Shown here: positions 1-6,875 of the stretch, one piece after another
Numbering within the stretch: position 1 is the first letter of the stretch
How the letters are laid out: every line of letters starts with the position of its first letter
Source: Synergistales bacterium
GTDB taxonomy: Bacteria > Synergistota > Synergistia > Synergistales > 79-D21
NCBI GenBank assembly: GCA_015657435.1
Contig: JADLKH010000002.1
Span: 94,226-110,046, forward strand
Reading direction: 5' to 3'
Length of the DNA stretch: 15,821 bases
The notes under the pieces: model-generated
Database searches by the model: none
What the model saw: the letters and a program-made list of their open reading frames with translations, nothing else
What the model was told of the DNA's origin: nothing
Position numbers and translations under genes: made by a program

Positions 1-834
1 CTCCTCCGAACCAATTGGAGCGCAGGCCAGTTGCCTATCGGGGATCTCAATCCCGCGGCGGGATACCGAACGCGAAAGAAACCGCAGGTGGTCGTCACAG
101 ACTTGGTGCCCTAGCCCGCGGCTACCGCAGTGGATCATGACCGTCACCCTGCCCGGTTCTAGCCCAAACGAATGAGCCAGAGTCGGGTCGAAAATTTCGT
201 CGATGCGTTGGATCTCAAGAAAATGGTTGCCCGAGCCAAGGCTTCCCAGCTGCCCGTTGCCCCGATCTTTAGCTTTCTGCGAAACCATTTCCGGATCGGC
301 TCCGTCGAGACATCCGCGATGTTCGATCCGATCGAGGTCGGCCATTTCCCCGAAACCGTTCCGTGCAGCCCAGGCAGCCCCTCCTTTCAGCACCGCGTTC
401 AGCCGATTGCCTTTTAGGGTTGTCAGTCCTTCCGAACCCACACCACAGGGGATCGAAGAATATAGGGCATCGAGCAAAGCGGGCAGGACAGGCCTGACCT
501 CCTCCTCTTCAAGGCGGGAAACGTGAAGCCTGACTCCGCAAGAGATGTCGTATCCCACTCCACCCGGAGAAACGACTCCCTCATCGCGGGCAAAAGCCGC
601 CACGCCTCCAATCGGAAAACCATAGCCCCAATGCAGATCCGGCATCGCGAAACTGTAACCTATAATGCCGGGAAGGCACGCCACATTCGCGACCTGCTGG
701 AGGACGGGGTCCCCCCTAACCTCCGACAGGATTCTGCCGTCCGCGTAAATTAGACCCGGGACCCTCATCCCATCCATGCTGGATTCCGGGATCAGGCAAC
801 GAACAGGCCCCTTCCTTTCGATCCGGATGACCAT
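1..834 (-). CDS. rtcB: RtcB RNA-splicing ligase (3' end of gene off window)
   Basis: This is the GTP- and Mn2+-dependent RNA ligase that joins 2',3'-cyclic phosphate (3'-phosphate) and 5'-OH RNA ends in tRNA splicing or RNA repair. The frame is open for 278 codons from ATG at 834 to the window edge. Family motifs are plain: MPDLHWGYGFPIGG near residue 65, VSPGGVGYDISCGVRL near residue 90 (the Asp and Cys are metal ligands), LGSGNHFLEIQ near residue 200 (Asn-His of the active site) and HCGSRGLGHQV near residue 236 (metal-binding His). The last His ligand and the guanylylated His lie beyond the edge; RtcB proteins are usually 400-480 residues. The start is set by AGGAGGG about 7 bases upstream. 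It lies directly downstream of archease, its known activating partner, so the two are probably one operon. Identification is very secure; only the C-terminus is unseen. Confidence 0.96.
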   Translation of the reverse strand, partial: MVIRIERKGPVRCLIPESSMDGMRVPGLIYADGRILSEVRGDPVLQQVANVACLPGIIGYSFAMPDLHWGYGFPIGGVAAFARDEGVVSPGGVGYDISCGVRLHVSRLEEEEVRPVLPALLDALYSSIPCGVGSEGLTTLKGNRLNAVLKGGAAWAARNGFGEMADLDRIEHRGCLDGADPEMVSQKAKDRGNGQLGSLGSGNHFLEIQRIDEIFDPTLAHSFGLEPGRVTVMIHCGSRGLGHQVCDDHLRFLSRSVSRRGIEIPDRQLACAPIGSEE

Positions 835-846
835 GGGATCACCCTC

Positions 847-905
847 CTAAACATCCAGGATCACCCTCAACCTCCAAGGAGGCCCGACATCCACTTCTAG
901 CCCCC
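847..905 (-). other. Out-of-frame archease C-terminal segment
   Basis: Read on the minus strand in a frame shifted from the main archease frame, this stretch encodes LEVDVGPPWRLRVILDV and a TAG stop at 847-849. Archeases end with a strand of the type LEV..W..RVIFDV after the KAVTYH motif, so this is the missing end of the gene at 897-1259. The junction is the five-G run at 901-905. Confidence 0.8.
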
Positions 906-1259
906 GTAAGTCACCGCCTTGACCCGACTTCCCGGGCGGGGAGCCGGAGCCCACTTCCCTTTCGAAATAAGGCATCCCTTTTTAAGGTCAACCTCGACCG
1001 TTTCCGGCAGAAATATTTCCCGGGCCGTTTCAAGGCGATACAGGAGCTCATTCATCCAGACGACCAAAAGACCTCCAAGGTCCCCTTCCGAAGAACGGAC
1101 GTCGATTTCGCCGAAACCACCACCGGAAATGTTCCCCAGTTCTTCTCCCGATGCGGCCGAATAGAAGGCCTTCGCGCATTCTGCCACAAGCTTTTCCAAT
1201 GTTTCCGCCTCGATCTCCAGACGAAGGTCCGCAGGATGTTCCAGTTCACGCCAAGGCAA
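897..1259 (-). CDS. Archease, RtcB cofactor (C-terminus frameshifted)
   Basis: Archease helps RtcB turn over by promoting its guanylylation. The 120-residue frame starts with an archease signature (PWRELEHPADLRLEI, a variant of the usual HTAD motif with its metal-binding Asp), has the WMNELLYRLE segment near residue 70 and reaches VKAVTY near residue 115. The start is TTG at 1259: an in-frame TGA lies three codons upstream and AGGAG lies 11 bases before it. The frame stops at TAG (897-899) straight after a run of five G (901-905). In another frame the sequence continues as LEVDVGPPWRLRVILDV, the expected archease C-terminus, and stops at 847-849, just inside the rtcB ribosome binding region. 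One extra G in the run would restore a 137-residue protein of normal length. It is either a real frameshift mutation, a slippery-site event or a sequencing error. Confidence 0.9.
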   Translation of the reverse strand: MPWRELEHPADLRLEIEAETLEKLVAECAKAFYSAASGEELGNISGGGFGEIDVRSSEGDLGGLLVVWMNELLYRLETAREIFLPETVEVDLKKGCLISKGKWAPAPRPGSRVKAVTYGG

Positions 1260-1298
1260 GTGATTTCACACTCCTGTTTTCTTTGTTTCTACTTTGCC

Positions 1299-1304
1299 AT
1301 TATA
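1299..1304 (-). promoter_or_regulatory. Candidate -10 box for archease-rtcB
   Basis: A perfect TATAAT lies on the minus strand about 40 bases upstream of the archease TTG start. The -35 region (about CTTTAT at a 17-base spacing) is poor, so this is a moderate promoter prediction based mainly on the -10 box. Confidence 0.4.
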
Positions 1305-1347
1305 GTGCATTGCAAAAAGGATAAAGTGGAGGCTCGCCTACTTCCGC

Positions 1348-1475
1348 TCATTCCGTATACTGACCACCATCGGAGCCGTAGCCGATTTCATTGCCGTTAC
1401 CCGAACCACCGCCACCTACAAGGTCATCACAATCGGGTGCCCCGTCTTGTCAAGAACTCGTCCACGATTCACATA
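1348..1475 (-). pseudogene. Possible pseudopilin-like C-terminal remnant
   Basis: The gap between archease and the first poly-Asp gene holds no intact gene. On the minus strand, one frame reads TYVNRGRVLDKTGHPIVMT and hits a stop near 1421. A neighbouring frame then continues as DDLVGGGGSGNGNEIGYGSDG and stops at TGA 1348-1350. Joined by a one-base shift, the two pieces resemble the end of a major pseudopilin (the D.wG.P and YGSDG patterns of the GspG type). There is no start and no N-terminal helix, since a terminator lies just upstream. This is pattern reading only, and chance is possible. Confidence 0.28.
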
Positions 1476-1480
1476 AGTAA

Positions 1481-1524
1481 ACGTAAAAGGGGGCGGCCCT
1501 TTTCGGTCCCGCCCTCTTTTACGT
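1481..1524 (-). terminator. Hairpin terminator after the first poly-Asp gene
   Basis: Two 16-base arms (ACGTAAAAGGGGGCGG at 1481-1496 and its complement at 1509-1524, with one G-T pair) enclose a 12-base loop. Each arm ends in an A4/T4 tract, so it can act as an intrinsic terminator. It lies 45 bases downstream of the stop codon at 1569. Confidence 0.7.
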
Positions 1525-1568
1525 CAATCGCTTTCGACAACGGCTGGAAATTCCACTCAAGTCTCTTT

Positions 1569-2254
1569 TTATTCCTGCCCGGGAGGTCCACCGTGTTCAT
1601 GATTCGGATCGCCATACCCGTGTCCGGGCTTTCCGTCGTCATCGTCATCGTCGTCGTCGTCATCGTCGTCATCGTCGTCTCCCTTGTCTTCCTGTCCGGG
1701 AGGCCCACTGTGTTCGTGATTCGGATCGCCATACCCGTGCCCGGGCTTTCCGTCGTCGTCGTCATCATCGTCGTCATCGTCATCGTCGTCATCATCGTCA
1801 TCGTCATCGTCGTCGTCGTCATCATCGTCGTCATCGTCATCATCGTCGTCATCGTCGTCATCGTCATCATCGTCATCGTCGTCGTCATCATCGTCGTCAT
1901 CGTCATCGTCGTCATCATCGTCATCGTCATCGTCGTCGTCGTCATCATCGTCGTCATCGTCATCATCGTCGTCATCGTCATCGTCGTCGTCGTCGTCATC
2001 ATCGTCGTCGCCTGTGGGGAGCACGGGCTGCTCGGCCATTTCACCGACCGTCTGGCAGACTCCCGTATCAAGCAGGAACTGAAGGTTCTCCTCCGTCACG
2101 TCTTCAGGGCTGACCAAGTTCCAGTTGCAGGTGTACTCCTCATCCAGGTTGCTCACCGGGCCCTTAATGCAAACGCCAAATAACTCGGGCTCACCAAGCG
2201 GCTCACGACAACGAAAAACAGCACCGCATAAAGCATCACTTTTCTCGATTTCAT
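1569..2254 (-). CDS. Secreted poly-aspartate protein, copy 1 (frameshifted)
   Basis: No known family is recognised. The likely start is ATG at 2254, preceded by AGGAG. It opens an export signal (KSRKVMLYAVLFFVVVSRL, then SPSYLAFALR) that stops at TGA 2153-2155. The rest of the protein is in another frame from about 2163: GPVSNLDEEYTCNWNL, SPEDVTEENLQFLLDTGVCQ, then a run of 86 Asp codons (1752-2009), a linker GKPGHGYGDPNHEHSGPPGQE, 15 more Asp, and the same linker again as the C-terminus. The intact paralogue at 2435-3430 shows that signal and body belong together, so one base is missing at the GGGCCC site (2158-2163). The ATG at 2297 gives an open frame, but its first 47 residues are charged and match nothing in the paralogue. 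If translated after correction (228 residues), it would be a small exported, extremely acidic protein. Two cysteines in the head region could form a disulphide. A cation- or surface-binding role is inference. Confidence 0.7.
1752..2009 (-). repeat. GAC/GAT tract encoding 86 consecutive Asp
   Basis: This is 258 bases of only GAC and GAT codons. GAC and GAT are mixed, with no run of more than two GAT. Within it, 1753-1856 is repeated identically at 1876-1979, an offset of 123 bases or 41 codons, so part of the tract grew by segmental duplication. Confidence 0.9.
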
Positions 2255-2332
2255 CGCTCCTCACCTCTTTCCCTCTCCTCGCTCGTCTCTCCTCCATTTT
2301 TCCCTTTTACTCTGTCTATCTACCTATTTAAA

Positions 2333-2338
2333 ATTATA
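2333..2338 (-). promoter_or_regulatory. Candidate -10 box for poly-Asp copy 1
   Basis: A perfect TATAAT on the minus strand lies in an AT-rich gap about 80 bases upstream of ATG 2254 and just downstream of the terminator of copy 2. The -35 match (ATGTGA at a 16-base spacing) is weak. Confidence 0.45.
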
Positions 2339-2376
2339 TTACTTTTATACCCGATCACATATGCTCTACGGGACAT

Positions 2377-2418
2377 AAAAAAAGGGTAATGCGGGAATAT
2401 TCCCGCATTACCCTTTTT
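2377..2418 (-). terminator. Perfect hairpin terminator after poly-Asp copy 2
   Basis: The stretch 2379-2418 is a perfect 40-base inverted repeat. Each arm carries AAAAAGGGTAATGCGGGAAT or its complement, and the minus-strand transcript ends in seven U. It lies 17 bases downstream of the stop at 2435 and separates the two poly-Asp genes into different transcripts. Confidence 0.9.
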
Positions 2419-2434
2419 AGCTTTAAAATGCTCG

Positions 2435-3430
<996 letters not shown>

Positions 3431-3435
3431 TCTCC

Positions 3436-3567
3436 TCACTCCTTCCGGCCGATCACTTTCAGAAGCTTATTTAAAGGATTATTATTAGTAACAATAGAGG
3501 AAGCCCATTTTTCTTCCCCCGCTGATTCCCCAAACCATGTTTTTAATATTAAATAAATTTTATCCAA
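3436..3567 (-). CDS. Doubtful 43-residue leader ORF before poly-Asp copy 2
   Basis: In the 280-base AT-rich gap between the two large genes, the minus strand has an open frame from TTG 3567: it begins with DKIYLILKTWFGESAGEEKW and ends KLLKVIGRKE, with TGA at 3436-3438 overlapping the ribosome binding site of the poly-Asp gene. The composition looks protein-like, but there is no convincing ribosome binding site and no ATG. An ATG frame just upstream (starting near 3645, MESFLADKGLIRESGYRK) runs 30 codons and ends near where this one opens, so the two could be halves of one broken small gene. No function is recognised. Confidence 0.25.
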   Translation of the reverse strand: MDKIYLILKTWFGESAGEEKWASSIVTNNNPLNKLLKVIGRKE

Positions 3568-3666
3568 TGATTCCAGTCATATTCCGTCTTTCGATAACCA
3601 CTCTCCCTTATCAATCCCTTGTCCGCCAAAAACGATTCCATGCGCAATTTAAAATGAATCTATATT

Positions 3667-3694
3667 ATTTTAACATAGATAACCTTTAGGTCAA
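3667..3694 (-). promoter_or_regulatory. Promoter for poly-Asp copy 2
   Basis: On the minus strand TTGACC (3689-3694) and TAAAAT (3667-3672) are 16 bases apart, a good sigma-70-type match. Transcription would start near 3660, leaving a 5' leader of about 230 bases before ATG 3430. The start of the promoter lies just past the stop codon of the upstream gene at 3711. Confidence 0.6.
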
Positions 3695-3710
3695 TAGCAG
3701 GGCCACTCGT

Positions 3711-5501
3711 TCATTCGGGAAGGTGAAGCAAGGCAGATATCGCATGTTGGACGTAATCGATCCGGACAATCGGGCTCCACACACTTTCCCTGACACCGCC
3801 AAGACTTCTTTCCGGATTCCGGCAGTACATGGCCGCTTCAGGCCCGACCTGGATCCGCAGAAGGAAGCCCATTCCTCTTCCGAGGGCCTGTCGTATTTCT
3901 CTCGCTTCGGCCACTTTTCCGAAATCCTTCGCAAGCGCATAAGCCGAATCCAGGCCTTCCATTCTCGTCGCCGTCGGGGCAGAACGAGGCGGCTTGTAGT
4001 ATCCGCCCTCCCAATCCGGTTGGGATTGGTTCATCCGCGTGTGCTGGGCCATGATGATGACCCTCGCAAATCGCATCGCTCCCTCCAGGAACTCCGGTCT
4101 TGGTCTCTTGCGGTGGATTTCGTTCAGACCGTACAAAAGCCAATGATCATGCGGCAGCTTCTCATCACCCAGTCGGGAAAAAGTCTTCAGTTGGTAAAGA
4201 GCGCCCTTATCCGCCGCGTCAAGCCACTTTCTTTCTCCAGTCAGGGAATAAAGACGCATCAGGGCAAAAATGGCCTCGCCCGGGTAATATTCGGACTGAA
4301 AAGAAGAAATCCGGCCTGACGAAGAGTCCTGTTTGTGGACAGTGAAGCGCCCGTTGGCATCCTGTGTCGCCAATATCCACTCTCCCAATCCCTTCATGAC
4401 CGCATCATGGGATCGATCCCCGGTCACGCGGGCATATTCGGCAAGGGCAAGAGCGGTAAGCGCATTCCCTCCCAGCTTGACCTCGTTCTTCTCCTCCACG
4501 AACTTGACCGGCTTCCCGGAAAGAGTCCCCTCTCGAATATGTCGCAAAAGGAAACCGACCGCCTTTCCCGCCGCCTTGAGTATTTCGGGGTCTTTGTAGC
4601 GGCCGTAAAGCTCCATCATCGAGAAAACCGCTCCGGCGTGGCGGATGATGTTGTAGTCCGGAATGACCTGGTCCCGTAAGGGGTTGTATTCGTAGATGAA
4701 ACTTCCATCATCCTGAACCGCTTGAGCCAGGTACCGACCGGCCATTTTCAAGGCAACACCGATATCCGTCTTCGAGAAAGCCTTCCATTGTCGATTTCCC
4801 CTGAACAGCGGCCAAGCGGAACTCCCGTTTCCGAAAATCGAAATCGTGTTGAAGACAACCACTTTTTCCTTTCCGGCCACGATATTGAATTGCGGAGGCA
4901 CCAGCCTGGTTTCCCCAAGCAAACGGTTCGCCCCCTCCGCCGAAAAGCGCTTTCCCTTCTCGCCTGCAATCAGAACCAACTCTTCGGGCAACACGGACTT
5001 GTCCGCCTCTCCCCGGACGGACAGGCCAAACAGGCTGATGTCGAAGGGAAGGGATTGCTTCAGGTCAAAGGTTTTCAAGACCTGGGCACCCTTGACGATA
5101 TCCAGCTTGACCCAACGGAACGATTTGGAAAGAGGATCCCGGGAAAGTGCCTCGGCGGCCCTGTTCATCGCATCCCGAAGTCCCCAACCCGACCCGACGG
5201 AGACTTTTCTTTTCCCCTTCCCGTCGGCAAGGGTGACGAAACAGATCCTCGGTTCCATATCGTTTTTCATTCTCTCCGGCAAGGGCATCGTGCCCTTCTC
5301 TCCCCGGATTCTCGAAACCATTGCGGAAACCAGGACCTCCGCTTCACCGGGGGCTAGATCTCGTAGAGGCTTTCCCAACTGGTTGAAGTTCGGAAGGTCT
5401 CTGGTTTGGCCTTCCGCTTTCTGAAAACTCAAGAAGAAGGCCGACAAAAGCAGGCAAAGCACAATTGCGGTTCGTTGCAGAATGCGGTTTCTGATCATCA
5501 T
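3711..5501 (-). CDS. Secreted protein with C-terminal helical-toroid-like domain
   Basis: The 596-residue product starts with a signal peptide (MMIRNRILQR, hydrophobic TAIVLCLLLSAFFLSF, likely cleavage after AEG near residue 31). Residues 35-235 form an unrecognised region rich in strands, with FVTLADGKGKRK near 90. From about 245 on, helical repeats typical of alpha/alpha-barrel (six-hairpin, terpene-cyclase-like) folds appear: DDGSFIYEYNP, YNIIRHAGAVFSMMELYG, LGGNALTALALAEYARVTG, EYYPGEAIFALMRLYSLTG, RMEGLDSAYALAKDFG and RIDYVQHAISALLHL at the very end. Such folds occur in glycosidases, epimerases and cyclases; I cannot tell which, and a binding role is also possible. The start has GGAGG nine bases upstream. 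The gene is divergent from the riboswitch-controlled gene, with promoters crowded into 5502-5640. No terminator is obvious before 3694. Confidence 0.8.
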   Translation of the reverse strand: MMIRNRILQRTAIVLCLLLSAFFLSFQKAEGQTRDLPNFNQLGKPLRDLAPGEAEVLVSAMVSRIRGEKGTMPLPERMKNDMEPRICFVTLADGKGKRKVSVGSGWGLRDAMNRAAEALSRDPLSKSFRWVKLDIVKGAQVLKTFDLKQSLPFDISLFGLSVRGEADKSVLPEELVLIAGEKGKRFSAEGANRLLGETRLVPPQFNIVAGKEKVVVFNTISIFGNGSSAWPLFRGNRQWKAFSKTDIGVALKMAGRYLAQAVQDDGSFIYEYNPLRDQVIPDYNIIRHAGAVFSMMELYGRYKDPEILKAAGKAVGFLLRHIREGTLSGKPVKFVEEKNEVKLGGNALTALALAEYARVTGDRSHDAVMKGLGEWILATQDANGRFTVHKQDSSSGRISSFQSEYYPGEAIFALMRLYSLTGERKWLDAADKGALYQLKTFSRLGDEKLPHDHWLLYGLNEIHRKRPRPEFLEGAMRFARVIIMAQHTRMNQSQPDWEGGYYKPPRSAPTATRMEGLDSAYALAKDFGKVAEAREIRQALGRGMGFLLRIQVGPEAAMYCRNPERSLGGVRESVWSPIVRIDYVQHAISALLHLPE

Positions 5502-5602
5502 GTCGTCTCGCCTCCGGAATGTCTCTTTAAAAACCCCTCGCCATCATCCAACTTGCATGTTCCATGACTCATGCCTCAATAAATTCATTTTTATAGGCAC
5601 AC

Positions 5603-5631
5603 TTGACAGGTTGAGCTTCGTTATATAGTAT
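5603..5631 (+). promoter_or_regulatory. Promoter of the tandem riboswitch leader
   Basis: A consensus TTGACA (5603-5608) is followed after 17 bases by TAGTAT (5626-5631). Transcription would begin near 5638, about 13 bases before the first aptamer, which is the expected geometry. A TATAAA on the other strand at about 5590-5595 could serve the divergent gene at 3711-5501. Confidence 0.7.
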
Positions 5632-5650
5632 ATGTGAACAATTGTTCCGT

Positions 5651-5748
5651 GCACGCCACGAAAAGGCAAAACCGCCGAAAGACGGTGACGCAAAACCACG
5701 GGTCTAAAGCCGAAGGGCCATGATAGCCGGGTTACCGAAGGTGGATGC
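5651..5748 (+). ncRNA. GEMM-I cyclic-di-GMP riboswitch aptamer 1
   Basis: The conserved GEMM-I core is present in order: GGCAAAACC, a first hairpin with GAAA tetraloop, GTGACGCAAAACCACGGGTC, a second hairpin (GCCGAAGGGC), ATGATAGCCGGGTTACCG. P1 can form between GCACGCCAC (5651-5659) and GTGGATGC (5741-5748). The first hairpin has one C-A mismatch (A at 5682). GEMM-I RNAs bind c-di-GMP; a subgroup binds 3',3'-cGAMP. It lies just after a strong promoter and ahead of a terminator hairpin. Confidence 0.93.
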
Positions 5749-5757
5749 TTTGAAGCC

Positions 5758-5790
5758 AAGGCCTTCGGCAAAGTGCCGGAGGCCTTTTCT
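5758..5790 (+). terminator. Riboswitch 1 intrinsic terminator
   Basis: A 13-pair hairpin (5758-5770 with 5774-5786, one G-T pair) with a three-base loop is followed by TTTTCT. It starts ten bases after P1 of aptamer 1 and ends just before aptamer 2, so it is the natural expression platform of the first riboswitch. The sequence does not show which ligand state favours termination. Confidence 0.85.
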
Positions 5791-5794
5791 ATGT

Positions 5795-5890
5795 GAACTC
5801 GAAAATGGCAAAACCGCCGAAAGGCGGTGACGCAAAACCACGGGTCTAAAGCCGAAGGGCCAGGACAGCCGGGTTGCCGAAGGTTCGAAA
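5795..5890 (+). ncRNA. GEMM-I cyclic-di-GMP riboswitch aptamer 2
   Basis: This is a second complete aptamer: 5807-5884 matches 5665-5742 of the first copy at 74 of 78 positions. Its first hairpin is fully paired (CCGCC, GAAA loop, GGCGG), and the end reads GGGTTGCCG rather than GGGTTACCG. P1 is shorter and involves bases around 5795-5805 and 5884-5890. It lies between the terminator of copy 1 and the hydrolase start at 5943. Confidence 0.93.
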
Positions 5891-5917
5891 ATCCCGCCTT
5901 CCCCACCCGCGCCTGAG

Positions 5918-5936
5918 CCCCCGAAAATCCAGGGGG
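5918..5936 (+). promoter_or_regulatory. Hairpin covering the hydrolase ribosome binding site
   Basis: CCCCC (5918-5922) can pair with GGGGG (5932-5936) across a nine-base loop. The G run is the ribosome binding site, six bases before ATG 5943. This would let the second riboswitch act on translation, unlike the first, which ends in a terminator. Confidence 0.6.
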
Positions 5937-5942
5937 ATCATA

Positions 5943-6875
5943 ATGGACCGGGAAACGCCCGCATTCAAAAAACAATTCATGGTGAAAATCGCCGTCCTGC
6001 TCGGCTTCTTCGCGCTTTCCTTCAGCTTTGCCCCGGCCGCATCCGCCTGCACTTTGTGGGGAGCAGCGGGGGAAAAAACGGAGGGAGGCGGCACCCTCAT
6101 CGCCAAGAATAGAGATTGGACGCCCACACAGGTCCAGGATGTCCGCCGGGTCGTTCCCAAAGAGGGTTTCCGCTATCTCGGGCTTTTCGCGACCGACGAG
6201 GAGGGCACGGGCCTGAAGGCGGGCGTCAACGAACATGGGCTGGTCGTCGTCACCGCCACTGCTTCGGTCGTTCCGGGCGAAAAACGCGGAAACCCGGACC
6301 GGAAGTCCATCTCAAGCGCCGAAATCCTCAAAACCTGCTCGACGGTCGAGGAAGTCGTAGCCCTTCTCGATCGTTTCACCCACGCCTCCTACTATCTCGT
6401 CGCCGATCACGCAAAACTGGCCGTCATCGAAGTCGGGCCCGGCGGCAAGGCCACCGCAAGGATTACGGAAAACGGGACTCTTGCGCAGACGAACCACTAC
6501 CTCAACGAACAACTCCGGATCCTGAACAAGAAGGTCTCCAAAAGCAGCCGTGCGCGCTACGATCGAATCCGCGAACTCCTGTCGAAGGATCCGGACGGTT
6601 TTTCACTGGACGATTTCGTCGCCTTCAGCGAAGACAAAAACGCCGGTCCGGACAACAGCATTTGCCGGACTGGAAGCAACCCAACCCGTTCCCGCACCCT
6701 CGCCACCTGGATCATCGAAAACCCGGCGAGCGGGGCTCCCCTTCTTTACTTGAAAGTCGCCAACCCGAACGAACCTGAAAGGACCATTCGGCTTTCCCTC
6801 GACGAAAGCTTCTGGAGAGGAAAACCGCGCGGCGACAAGGCCGCCGGAGCGAGCGAAGAAAAACCCACGGCCTAA
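5943..6875 (+). CDS. Secreted Ntn hydrolase, C45/choloylglycine hydrolase-like
   Basis: The 310-residue protein has a signal peptide (basic start, VKIAVLLGFFALSFSF, ending PAASA) followed directly by Cys36. Cleavage there would expose the N-terminal Cys nucleophile used by this superfamily. Other family marks are GGTLIAKNRDW near residue 55 (the Asn-Arg-Asp motif), GLKAGVNEHGLVVVTATA near 95, YYLVADHAKLAVIEV near 150, TNHY near 180 and the SRARYDRIREL helix near 200. Relatives cleave or transfer acyl groups on amide bonds (penicillin V acylase, bile-salt hydrolase, acyl-homoserine-lactone acylase, C45 acyltransferases); the substrate here is unknown. ATG 5943 is chosen for its AGGGGG site; an in-frame TTG at 5874 lies inside aptamer 2. 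Expression is very probably controlled by the two c-di-GMP riboswitches. The stop overlaps the end of the convergent ATPase gene by four bases. Confidence 0.92.
   Translation: MDRETPAFKKQFMVKIAVLLGFFALSFSFAPAASACTLWGAAGEKTEGGGTLIAKNRDWTPTQVQDVRRVVPKEGFRYLGLFATDEEGTGLKAGVNEHGLVVVTATASVVPGEKRGNPDRKSISSAEILKTCSTVEEVVALLDRFTHASYYLVADHAKLAVIEVGPGGKATARITENGTLAQTNHYLNEQLRILNKKVSKSSRARYDRIRELLSKDPDGFSLDDFVAFSEDKNAGPDNSICRTGSNPTRSRTLATWIIENPASGAPLLYLKVANPNEPERTIRLSLDESFWRGKPRGDKAAGASEEKPTA

Noticed and set aside
2252..2297. ATG at 2297 as start of poly-Asp copy 1
   Set aside because: It keeps one open frame, but its N-terminus is charged, has no export signal and does not match the paralogue; the signal peptide is in the other frame from ATG 2254 with a good AGGAG.
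5874..5942. Upstream in-frame TTG start for the Ntn hydrolase
   Set aside because: It lies inside the second riboswitch aptamer, has no ribosome binding site and would bury the signal peptide.
5544..6236. Minus-strand frames across the riboswitch region and hydrolase start
   Set aside because: They cross two structured RNAs and are antisense to a clear gene; no motif or ribosome binding site supports them.
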